64,000 nucleotides of DNA from Lachancea thermotolerans CBS 6340 (Eukaryota; Ascomycota; Saccharomycetes; Saccharomycetales; Saccharomycetaceae). Of the stretch, positions 9,169-17,622 are shown in pieces. The stretch covers positions 806,001 through 870,000 of the forward strand of contig NC_013081.1 in NCBI RefSeq assembly GCF_000142805.1. The letters run 5' to 3'. The notes beneath the pieces were generated by a model. The model saw only the letters and a program-made list of their open reading frames with translations. It did not search any database and was not told the origin of the DNA. Position numbers and translations under genes: made by a program. Position 1 is the first letter of the stretch, and the number at the start of each line of letters is the position of its first letter.

Positions 9169-10944
9169 TCAATGGTGGAACAAACGGATTGGGTTTTCGA
9201 CGTAAACTAAGTCGAAAGAGTCGGCGGCACCGAAAACCGCCTTGTCCATAACGGAGCCTGATGGGGCAGCGATGTACTTAACGCCCGATCTGACAGCTCT
9301 GTAAACGTTGTCTGGGAATGGGAAGAAAGCGTCAGAAGACAGGGCAACGTTGCTCAACTTGCCCATCCACTCTTTTCTCTCCTCAGCAGTCAGTGGGGTA
9401 GGAATTTCTGCGAACTTGGACTCGTACTCAGATTTTTCTGGCTCTTCGGTAGGAATTTGACCAGTGACGAACAAATCGATAGCGTTCGATTTTTCTGGTC
9501 TCTTCACGCCCTTGGCCCACTTGAAAGCCAAGACACGAGGATGCTGTCTCAACCACCAGTTATCAGCCTTGTCGCCGGCCAATCTTGTACAGTGAATTCT
9601 AGACTGCTGGCCTGCACCCAAGCCAACAACCATACCGTTCTTGGCGTAACACACCGAGTTCGATTGGGTGTATTTCAGGGCAATGGTAGCAACAGTCAAA
9701 TCAATGACGGCCTGTTCAGTGATCTTCTTGTTGGCAGAAACAATTTCCTTGAATGAAGATTTGTTGATGATGGCATCGTTTCTCTTTTGTTGGAGGGTGA
9801 CACCGTAAACTTGTCTGGACTCCAAAGCTTCAGGGGCGAAGTTGGGGTCGATTTGAAGAATACAGTACTTACCGCCCTTCTTCTTTGAGAGAAGTTCCAA
9901 AGCTTCTGGCTCGAAGCCTGGCGCGATAACACCATCAGACACTTCTCTGGAGATTATTTTGGCAGTTGGAACATCGACAATGTTAGACAAGGCGATGAAG
10001 TCGCCGAAAGAGGACATTCTGTCGGCACCACGGGCTCTAGCGTAGGCACAGGCCAATGGAGAGAGGTTCTCGATGTCTGCAACAAAGTAGATCTGCTTTT
10101 CGACATCACTGAGGGGAATACCGACAGCTGCACCGGCTGGGGAAACGTGCTTGAAAGAAGCAGCGGCTGGCAGGTTCAAAGAAGCCGATAGCTCCTTAAC
10201 CAATGGCCACGAGTTCAAGGCATCCAGCAAGTTGATGTAGCCTGGAGAGCCACACAGAACCCTGAAAGGAAGCTCCTCCTGTTGGGAGACGAAAGCCTGA
10301 GCAGGTTTCTGATGAGGGTTGGCACCGTAACGCAGGGGTAGCTGGGCCTTGTTCTCAGAGTACTGTTTTCTGAAGAAGTCAGAAATCGCAGCATCGTAGT
10401 CTGCAGTGTGCTCGAACGCTTTCAATGCCAATCTGTTCTTAAGGTCCTGGGAAACCTCACCCTTGCTCAGCTCCTGCAAGAACTGAGGGTAGTCCTTGGG
10501 GTCTGACAGGATGGCCACTCTGGAATGGTTCTTGGCAGCCGCTCTCAACAAAGTGACACCACCAATGTCGATTTCTTCCACGGCTTCGGGAATGGAGACG
10601 CCGACTTTAGCCACAGTCTCCTTGAATGGGTACAGGTTACACACCACAAAGTCCACCTTCTCGATGTTCTGCTCCTTCAAGTCCTTTTCATCGGAGTCGA
10701 GGTTTCTAGCTAGAATACCACCGTGCACAGCTGGATGCAGGGTCTTGACCCTGCCACCGAGCATTTCTGGGGCGTGTGTAATCGAGGACACATCCTCAAC
10801 GTTGAAGCCGGCCTCACGGACCATACGTGCCGTACCGCCGGACGCTAGAATATGCACATTGTTTTCGGATAACCCTTTGGCTAGATCCAGAAGGCCGGTC
10901 TTGTCGTAAACCGAAAGGATAGCTGTTTTATTGTAAGCAGTCAT
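9169..10944 (-). CDS. ADE17: bifunctional AICAR transformylase / IMP cyclohydrolase (Ade16/Ade17)
   Basis: The product is 591 residues, one shorter than the length I recall for the yeast enzymes. The N-terminal MGS-like cyclohydrolase domain includes SGGTA near 35-39 and GGRVKTLHP at 63-71. The C-terminal AICAR formyltransferase domain begins near 195, with catalytic Lys265-His266 in SFKHVSPAG. It performs the last two steps of purine synthesis: formyl transfer from 10-formyl-THF to AICAR, then ring closure to IMP. It is cytosolic and works as a dimer. It matches YMR120C, and its sister YLR028C, by position. A Bas1-type site lies upstream. One gene here represents both ADE16 and ADE17. Confidence 0.97.
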   Translation of the reverse strand: MTAYNKTAILSVYDKTGLLDLAKGLSENNVHILASGGTARMVREAGFNVEDVSSITHAPEMLGGRVKTLHPAVHGGILARNLDSDEKDLKEQNIEKVDFVVCNLYPFKETVAKVGVSIPEAVEEIDIGGVTLLRAAAKNHSRVAILSDPKDYPQFLQELSKGEVSQDLKNRLALKAFEHTADYDAAISDFFRKQYSENKAQLPLRYGANPHQKPAQAFVSQQEELPFRVLCGSPGYINLLDALNSWPLVKELSASLNLPAAASFKHVSPAGAAVGIPLSDVEKQIYFVADIENLSPLACAYARARGADRMSSFGDFIALSNIVDVPTAKIISREVSDGVIAPGFEPEALELLSKKKGGKYCILQIDPNFAPEALESRQVYGVTLQQKRNDAIINKSSFKEIVSANKKITEQAVIDLTVATIALKYTQSNSVCYAKNGMVVGLGAGQQSRIHCTRLAGDKADNWWLRQHPRVLAFKWAKGVKRPEKSNAIDLFVTGQIPTEEPEKSEYESKFAEIPTPLTAEERKEWMGKLSNVALSSDAFFPFPDNVYRAVRSGVKYIAAPSGSVMDKAVFGAADSFDLVYVENPIRLFHH

Positions 10945-12578
10945 TGGAACCTTGGGAAATGAGAAGCCACAATCAATCGATATTACTTTACAACTATTGT
11001 TTAGATCTTAATAGGGCGCTTCGAAGATGTCAACAAAGCTTGAAACAAGGCAACCTTTATACTGCGCGTAAGGCTTAAAATTTTTTTCACAGTTGTAATC
11101 GTAATATCTACCACCCTTATTAGAATGATTAGCGGAAATGTCAAGAGTCAACTACGTGACACTATCTACGACCTGCTAATAAAGCCTTAAAATCTTTGGA
11201 AGAGCGGGTATATTAAGTCACGTGAGAAAATAGGAAAATGTCATAATTCATGTACTTTAATGGACCGGTGTCCGAACGTTCTTAGTGTATCAGCTGGCTC
11301 TTTAGGATGGGGCTTTTAGCCAGAGGTTGCCCACTTGAAAAGCGGCTCATGCGATCGGAACGCAGTCTGAGGTTTAAACTCGACTAGGTTTTAAGGCTTA
11401 ATTTCGGAAGGTCTTTAAGCTCACTTGTAGGAAACTGCCAAATTCGCTTAGGAATAAAGTTACTACCGAGCCCGCGTAATACTGCCAGAGGCAGATTTTT
11501 GCTTGTGTCTCATCTACAAGAGCTTTGGAAAGTGACATCTGTACCGCTATGTCATTGCGCCTGTTTTGGGCAAAACTGTAGACGGGTTTAAATCCGATAG
11601 TGTTCAGCCAATGAACTTTCCTGTGAGCTTTAGCAACTCTGACCTCTGCCGTTCGCGCGGCCTTTTGGCCTTCTTTCTTAAAGCTCCTAGTAATTGGGAT
11701 ATGACAGCAGACCCTGATCGCAGCAGCGAAAGTGCAGGCCACTCTCATTATACAAGGCCCTTCAGCCCGCCCATGAGAAACCTCTCTTTCATTTATCCGT
11801 GGCGATTGAGTTCAGCTGAACTCCGTGTGAGGCCCTGCAGCTAATTGTAGTTTTCCTCGGACTGATCTCGAAGCTTTAAGTAACGCTAGTAATTTAGGCG
11901 TTCAAATAAAGTCGTTGTAGTTCCAGAGGCAGAGCATTAGTTCAATGATTAGTTAAGTTGTCAGACAACGCTGTCATTCGAGGCACGTTGCACATACATT
12001 TACCCTTAGCGACCGCAAAAAGGGCGTGAGGACTTTTGAGAACCCAATGTCACACACAACAGAAGTAGGATCAAAGCTCAATTCCACCCACGAGCATAAG
12101 CGACTTTTAGCCCCCTCTTTGGGATCCAGGGTTTTGCTGAGTATCTCAAATATGGTAGCACCCTTGGAGATCGCAGGATGCTTGTGCGAAAAGGCACAAG
12201 CTGCTTTAAAAAACTCAATTGCAAATGCCGCGTTTGATACTCAATACTGATCTCTCGCACATCGCGACTCGTTTTCTGAGAACAGCAGGAGAATGTCACT
12301 CGTTTCACCCAAGGTACAATGTGCCCACCGGAAAATTCTCAATTATAGCCGCCGTCATGCGGGCTTACTCTAAGAAGTCCAAATAAAGCACCCTTCCAAC
12401 TGGGATCAGCAGACCACAGAGCACAGAAGTGGCGCTAGCTTCTCCACTTGCAATTTCACCTTGGCATGATTCGCTTATAGCGCTACATAGGTTAACCTAA
12501 AGACAACGTTAAACACGAAAAATACAAGAAACGAAAAAAAAAACGCTACCGCTGTTCCCGCTAGAGACAACGAGGCGC
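10945..12578. other. 1.6-kb intergenic stretch between ADE17 and RPL15
   Basis: The first 300 bp are the ADE17 promoter (see the Bas1 site). From about 11350 to 12550 I see only short frames of up to 116 codons with irregular composition, no recognisable tRNA, and no centromere-like element. Because ADE17 and RPL15 are tandem on the minus strand, this space holds the ADE17 promoter and the RPL15 3' end. It is much longer than most gaps in the window. Confidence 0.5.
11145..11150 (-). promoter_or_regulatory. Bas1/Gcn4-type TGACTC site upstream of ADE17
   Basis: GAGTCA on the + strand is TGACTC read in the ADE17 direction, about 200 bp before its start codon. Yeast purine genes carry this core for Bas1/Pho2. 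A CACGTG at 11219-11224 lies further out. Function is inferred. Confidence 0.55.
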
Positions 12579-13193
12579 TTATTTTCTGTATCTCCACAAG
12601 GACAGAGTGTTCTGTCTCTTCCAGGTCTTTCTTCTACCGGCCTGGGTGTTGTGGAACAAGTGACCCTTGTTGATACCTCTGGACTTCTTACCAGTGGAGG
12701 TCAAACCTCTAGCCTCACGGTGCTTGTGGACTGGGTTGCAGATCCAGTTGTAACGAGCGTCTCTTCTGATGGCCTTGTGGGATGGGTCCAACAAGATGAC
12801 CTCGAAGTACTTGTAGGTGGAGTCCTGGTTGACCCAGTAAGAGTTCAAGACTCTCAAGTTGGCAGCACGGCGGCCAACTCTCTCCTCGGCGGTGGCTCTC
12901 AAAGCTCTTTGGTACTTCAATTGGTTGACACCCTGGTTGGTTGGCTTACCGTAAGTGGCACCCTTAGGCACAGGTCTCTTTCTGTTACCACGTCTAACTC
13001 TGACACGGTAGATGACAAAACCCTGCTTAGCCTTGTAGCCCATTCTTCTAGCCTTGTCTGGTCTAGAAGGTCTAGAAGCTCTGTGAATGACAGTCTTCTG
13101 TCTGTACTCCCAGACTCTGACTCTCTGCAAGAATCTCAAGACATCAGACTGTTTCTTTCTCTGCAACTCTTCCAAGTACTTGTAGGCACCCAT
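12579..13193 (-). CDS. RPL15: 60S ribosomal protein eL15 (Rpl15)
   Basis: The product is 204 residues, the exact family length, beginning [18 protein letters not shown]. It is very basic and ends in SLWRYRK. eL15 is an essential core protein of the large ribosomal subunit. Codon use is strongly biased, which also leaves a long antisense open frame with no meaning. There is no intron. It matches YMR121C (and YLR029 on the sister region) next to ADE17. The single gene corresponds to RPL15A and RPL15B. A T-rich run on the coding strand lies just upstream (13275-13310), as is common in ribosomal-protein promoters; I did not find a clear Rap1 site. Confidence 0.98.
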   Translation of the reverse strand: MGAYKYLEELQRKKQSDVLRFLQRVRVWEYRQKTVIHRASRPSRPDKARRMGYKAKQGFVIYRVRVRRGNRKRPVPKGATYGKPTNQGVNQLKYQRALRATAEERVGRRAANLRVLNSYWVNQDSTYKYFEVILLDPSHKAIRRDARYNWICNPVHKHREARGLTSTGKKSRGINKGHLFHNTQAGRRKTWKRQNTLSLWRYRK

Positions 13194-14686
13194 TTTTAAC
13201 TTATTGTAAGCGGCTCTTTAATTCTTGATGAAGACGGTTAGGCGATGAGAGACAGTGTTCCTCTTATACACACATGAAAAAATCCTGAAAAAAATGCAGT
13301 GAAAAAAAATGCACGGTGATCGCGCTTGGGTATAAAAGACGGACCAGAATCTACGCATTCCGTCCCAGAAGCTACGCTTAGAAAAGGCCCCCTGCGTAAG
13401 GGCCCTAACATAAGCTTGGAGACTAGTGCAGCGACCCGTCGGCTACAAGTGCAACTACAGTGCCAGGGGCGCGCATGTGCTGGTCGTACACGCCAGCAAT
13501 ATCACCTGCCCCTTTGAAACACGCACGTGAATGACACGTGCACAAGTCCGCCGGTCGCGCAACGGAATCACATTCCCGCTCCAAACCGGCGGCTACTTTG
13601 TGGCGCCCGTATCTGTCCTGTGTGCCACGTCTCGGTACACACAGGCCTTCAGTAGGCGCGTCGCGTTGCGATGATCTGGGCCATAACAGATCGCTCCCTT
13701 TTTCGTCACTCACTCTGCGCTATAACGGCTCGAACATTCTTCCGCCCTAAAATCGGACTTGCAAATTTCGCGCTCGTCGTAGTCCGCCGCCATCGGCCAC
13801 CACGCGGAATCTGAAAGGAAGCCCTGTTCTGGCCCCTTCGGCAACTGCCGGTTTCACGTTTGTGAGCTGAAATTTCAAGGATCAGCGCTTATTTCCCGCA
13901 CTGCACCTGCGACTGCTGCTCCTTCTATAGAGCCTAGACCAAAGCTTAAATAGCCGTTTTCTGAAGTCGCGACAGTGCGCGCCTCCAGCGCGGCGGTTTC
14001 TGTTGTCTTTTAACCCTACATGCATCGGCGGAATACACGGGCGCCTTTTCACAGGTGTCGTTAGAAGTGTTTCAGAGTTCGCTAAGAAACGTTCTGAGAA
14101 CAGAAAATGACGTATATGGCGCGCTCAACAATCAAGCCCTGCCGGCAGTGTCGCGTCGCGGGCTCTGGTATGGAAGCTGGGCGATTTGAAACTCGCCGCC
14201 ACAGGGTCTCTTGAATACTTAAAAGCCTGGCATGTGTGATATTTGAAGCTTGGAAAGGTCCGGGGTAAGGTTTTCTTTCAAGCTTGAACACACATAATAC
14301 ACTCACACAGATCGACGCTCACTCGGGCAATCTGCCGCTGAAGAAAAGGAAAAGCAGGCGTGAAACATCAAATCGCAGCTGCAGTGCCGCGATATAAAGA
14401 AACGGCAAACCCCAAATAATTAAAGGGCAGCTTGAGCAGCACACCTCCTGAGCGTCTCACCCCTGCCATTGTAGCATCCAGAGCTTAAGTTTTAGCCTCT
14501 GTGCTGCTCATTGCATAAATTGTTGATAGCGCGCATCTCGCACTTTTACGATTTTCTCGGTTCACTGTTACGCCAAGCTTCTGCAGGCACACCAGATAAA
14601 TGAACCTCACCAAAACTGCTGGATCCGCACTGACTCAGTAGACTAGCGGTAATACTCTGCGCGCAAACACTAATACGTCTGCCGCA
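13194..14686 (+). other. 1.5-kb GC-rich non-coding stretch with a + strand TATA box
   Basis: After the RPL15 promoter, TATAAAAG sits at 13331-13338 on the + strand. No protein frame of note follows until 14687. The part at 13400-14200 is visibly GC-richer than the surrounding spacer and includes two closely spaced CACGTG-type sites near 13522-13535. A second TATA-like element, TATAAAGA, lies at 14393-14400. I recognised no known RNA gene. In S. cerevisiae the corresponding place holds only the dubious frame YMR122C. Confidence 0.4.
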
Positions 14687-15139
14687 ATGTCTGCGATGGG
14701 CATGGAAATCCAGGTTGACACGTCGAGCTCAAGCACCGGCCGTGGCTCGGTGTCTTACGCGTTCATGGGCGCGGGCGGCTCTTCGGGAACCTCGGTGTCG
14801 GTGCTGACTCTAGACCAGTCCCGGATGCTGTCGACCACTGCATACTCCAGCTCCTTCAGATTCTCGCCCAGCGGCGCGCCTCCCACGTACAAAACGCCAT
14901 CCAGCGCGGCTCCGTCGTCGGGAGTGACATCATCAGCAGCGGCCTCGCTGCTGTCTAGTTCGTTCGCGGGATTCACACTTTCCACCTCGTCCGTGCCTCT
15001 GTCCTCGGCTAGTGCTGCTGGTCAGCGCAATACCACTAATGACAGTTCTGCGCAGAACGGCGCCGGTTCGTGCTCACGCGCCAACTGGAAGCTCGGTGCG
15101 GCGCTCTCGCTCCTTGCGCTCGGCGGCGTCATGCTTTAA
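14687..15139 (+). CDS. Ser/Thr/Ala-rich protein with a GPI-like C-terminus, no signal peptide seen
   Basis: The frame encodes 150 residues rich in Ser, Ala, Thr and Gly. A C-terminal hydrophobic end (LGAALSLLALGGVML) follows a small basic-polar spacer, resembling a GPI-attachment signal. No N-terminal signal peptide is visible: the start is MSAMGMEIQVDTSSSS, and an in-frame stop near 14639 closes the frame upstream. Either a signal-bearing first exon exists that I could not define, or the frame is not a secreted protein. The Ser-rich gene downstream (15984) also has a hydrophobic C-terminus. High GC makes a chance frame possible. Confidence 0.42.
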   Translation: MSAMGMEIQVDTSSSSTGRGSVSYAFMGAGGSSGTSVSVLTLDQSRMLSTTAYSSSFRFSPSGAPPTYKTPSSAAPSSGVTSSAAASLLSSSFAGFTLSTSSVPLSSASAAGQRNTTNDSSAQNGAGSCSRANWKLGAALSLLALGGVML

Positions 15140-15227
15140 GCCACCACCCGCGCATCAGGCGCCCTTTTTCGCAAGCTGTAGAATATTTAGCTTCCTAATA
15201 ATGCATACCCTCAATGAAACATCCCAT

Positions 15228-15410
15228 CACGTGTGTATTTGCGGTTTAATCCTGCCCATCGAGCACGTTTTCGAGCTTTGCGTGCGGCGGAAGCTCCGCT
15301 TTATGCTTCTGTAAGAAAAAAGCGGAAGCTGCTGAGAGCACGTGCGTCAGAGCACACACGCGAAAATATGTGCACGTGAGGTCCACCTGCAATCATGTGA
15401 TTATCACGTG
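15228..15410. promoter_or_regulatory. cluster of four CACGTG E-boxes
   Basis: CACGTG occurs at 15228-15233, 15339-15344, 15373-15378 and 15405-15410. This is the core for Cbf1, Pho4 and Tye7-type bHLH factors. Four palindromic hexamers in 183 bp is far above chance. They lie 570-760 bp before the start at 15984 and just after the 14687-15139 frame. Which gene they serve is unknown. The rest of 15140-15860 shows nothing else recognisable. Confidence 0.5.
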
Positions 15411-15872
15411 CCTTATTACAAAGGTCCAACTCAAGATCCTGCGTCGCTGGCGGCGCCCAAGACATTGCTTCGACTGGCGCTTGCTATGGGCCACAGGCTG
15501 TGTGATTAGTTTGGTTCTTAGGCTTCGCACTCCGCTGAAACCAATTTCCGATTCGACAAGCCATTCCAATTTCGGCAAAAATCCAGGCTTCAATTTCGAT
15601 CCAATTAACCGCTTTGGGTAAAAAAACGCCAAATAAGATCTCCGACTTGCTATTTATAGCGAATGATCTCGGCTTCGTTGCTTCCGCAAGCCTCGGATTT
15701 TCAGCATCTTGGCGGAGCGTCCTGCTTGGCGGCTTCGACCGTCTACGTCAGCCTCGCAGCCTCGTCTACCAGTTTAGGCAAGTAGCGGGGGAAATTCGCT
15801 CCAAGCCCTCCATTATTATTAGCTCAGCCTGATTTATTCAGAGGCACCAGCAGTTTTCAAATGGCCAAACCG

Positions 15873-15880
15873 TATATAAG
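15873..15880 (+). promoter_or_regulatory. TATA box of the Ser-rich gene at 15984
   Basis: TATATAAG stands 104 bp before the ATG. This places transcription start downstream of the earlier in-frame ATG at 15861 and supports 15984 as the true start. Confidence 0.6.
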
Positions 15881-15983
15881 AGCGCGTTTCGCGCACCTCT
15901 TGAAATCGTATCTGGAAGTATCTAATATCATAGATCACAGATCCTGCGTATCTACACATCACTTTTCACATCAAACACCAAAA

Positions 15984-16340
15984 ATGGCTTCCTCTTCGAC
16001 CTCTGCTGTCTCCACCAACACAAACCTAGTCTCTGCTGCCGCCGTGGCCGCGTCTTCCGTCTCTGCTTCCGCCTCTTCTGGCGCTAGCTCTGCCAAGTCA
16101 TCTGCCTCTTCCGCTGCCAGCTCTGTCAAGTCCTCCGTTACCAGCGGCGCGTCTTCCGTCAGCTCCTCCGCTTCCAAGAGCGCCTCTTCTTCCAAGAGCT
16201 CTTCCAGCTCGTCTGCCTCTTCTTCCTCTTCTTCCGGCAGCAACGCCATCACCGCTGTTGCCAACCCACTGTCGTGGAAGTACGGTGCCGTCATCGGCGC
16301 TACCATGTTGGGCTCTTTCATTTTGGGCTCTGGTATTTAA
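15984..16340 (+). CDS. small Ser/Ala-rich surface-type protein (NCW1/YMR122W-A position)
   Basis: The product is 118 residues. About 85 residues are almost only Ser, Ala, Val and Lys. A final hydrophobic segment follows (YGAVIGATMLGSFILGSGI), fitting a GPI signal or a membrane anchor. I chose the ATG at 15984 because of its A-rich context and the TATA box 104 bp upstream; an upstream in-frame ATG at 15861 lies before that TATA. Strong codon bias suggests high expression. It sits between RPL15 and PKR1, as does YMR122W-A (NCW1, a cell-wall protein) in S. cerevisiae. The N-terminus is only weakly hydrophobic, so secretion is not assured. Homology is inferred from position and composition. Confidence 0.65.
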   Translation: MASSSTSAVSTNTNLVSAAAVAASSVSASASSGASSAKSSASSAASSVKSSVTSGASSVSSSASKSASSSKSSSSSSASSSSSSGSNAITAVANPLSWKYGAVIGATMLGSFILGSGI

Positions 16341-16702
16341 GCTACGTCCAAGGCTCGGACCTTGCACCTGAACTAATTGCATTCAGCTCCTAGATGGGGC
16401 TTATACACATATGTACGTTTTAAAGCTATCGATGATTAATTGAAGTCACTGTGGGAGGCGCCGCCATGCACAACAGCTAGCTACTCAAATCGTCTCTAGA
16501 CAGGCCATTGTGGGCAGCGGCCGCCTCGTGGACCCCTGATAGCGCCACTCTGCGAAGCACGAACCGTCTGAACGCTCACTAAGTACCTTGAGAAAGTTCA
16601 CTAGGTCACGTGACCCCCAATACTAGCATCTTCCATGAGAAGAGGCCGAGAGTGTGAAAACGCACCACTTCCAGAACTAGTTTGGAGGCACACCATTTAA
16701 CA

Positions 16703-17062
16703 ATGGCGAACTTCTTTGAGGAACTTTGGAGAAGCATTTTCACGCCCGGCGCGTCCCCGCAATTGATTGTCGCCACGCATGTGTCGTTTTTCCTACTCAC
16801 TGCGTGCTTGAGCTGGTTGATCTTCTGGACCAAGAACATCCATTTCATCATGCTGTTGATAATCTCAACACTCTTGTGGGGCACAGTAACGTGGTTTATT
16901 AGTGAGCTCAAGTCTGCGCAAATGAAAGACAACGAGGAGCTTGTCAAGAGCCAAGAGAAAAAGACCGATGGCGCCAAGCCTCAAGAAGAGTCGGAGAAGT
17001 CTCAGCCCAAGGGCCAGTCCTCTGCTGTCCAGACAAAAAAGGCCAAGTCAAGAAAGCTTTGA
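16703..17062 (+). CDS. PKR1: V-ATPase assembly factor Pkr1
   Basis: The product is 119 residues. It begins MANFFEELWRSIFTPG and has two membrane spans at about 22-40 and 44-64, then a Lys/Glu-rich tail ending SRKL. It matches Pkr1 (122 residues as recalled), including TSPQLIIATHVSF-like sequence here written SPQLIVATHVSFF. Pkr1 acts in the endoplasmic reticulum with Vma12-Vma22 to assemble the V0 sector of the vacuolar proton pump. I chose the ATG at 16703; the longer frame upstream starts only at a TTG. CACGTG lies at 16607-16612. Position equals YMR123W. Confidence 0.94.
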   Translation: MANFFEELWRSIFTPGASPQLIVATHVSFFLLTACLSWLIFWTKNIHFIMLLIISTLLWGTVTWFISELKSAQMKDNEELVKSQEKKTDGAKPQEESEKSQPKGQSSAVQTKKAKSRKL

Positions 17063-17622
17063 TGCTTGTGTACCTAAATAGAGCGAATTGGCGCTACTGA
17101 TTCGCGTTCATAAACTTTTCTTCTAGTATTTGCTAAGCGTGTTACCATCCCGCCAGTTCAATAAGAAAAATCATGGCACTCACCAGTTCCCAATCCGCTA
17201 GAGAGACCCCTATCCTGAGACTATAAATGATACGTATCGACGGCTTAGCGCATCATCCGTGCGTCCCCAAAAAGGTGCCAATGCCGTTGTTTTTTCCAGG
17301 ATGAAATAAATAATACAATAAAAAAAAATGTATTTTCGGAATATGCAGAATGGCATTCCCATCGTTCGGAGCACGCTTCTCTAATAAGAACAGTACAAGA
17401 GAAGATATTGCAAAGGCGTTCTAAAGCTTTCAAGACGGAACGTACGCACATACCGAAACGTCCGCGAAGTTTAGGTGACCATATCAGGAGGTCTCCTCGT
17501 TAAGCATTGCACTCACTCAACCTCGGCTTTCTCTAAGGCAGGACACTCGCTTAGCTTGTTTAAGCATATCAAAGTCGTACTAGGGAGCTCGCTCTGAACT
17601 AAATTATACTGAGAAAGCTGTC
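17063..17622 (+). other. 560-bp spacer between PKR1 and EPO1
   Basis: This holds the PKR1 3' end and the EPO1 promoter. I see only short meaningless frames, A-runs near 17320, and no recognisable RNA gene. Confidence 0.6.

Noticed and set aside
10496-10909. 137-codon open frame on the + strand
   Set aside because: It is antisense to the conserved N-terminal domain of ADE17.
12651-13199. 182-codon open frame on the + strand
   Set aside because: It is the antisense shadow of RPL15, kept open by that gene's biased codon use.
16607-16612. GTCACGTGAC-type site considered as a centromere CDEI
   Set aside because: No AT-rich CDEII of about 80-160 bp and no CDEIII core beside it; it is an ordinary Cbf1-type promoter site.
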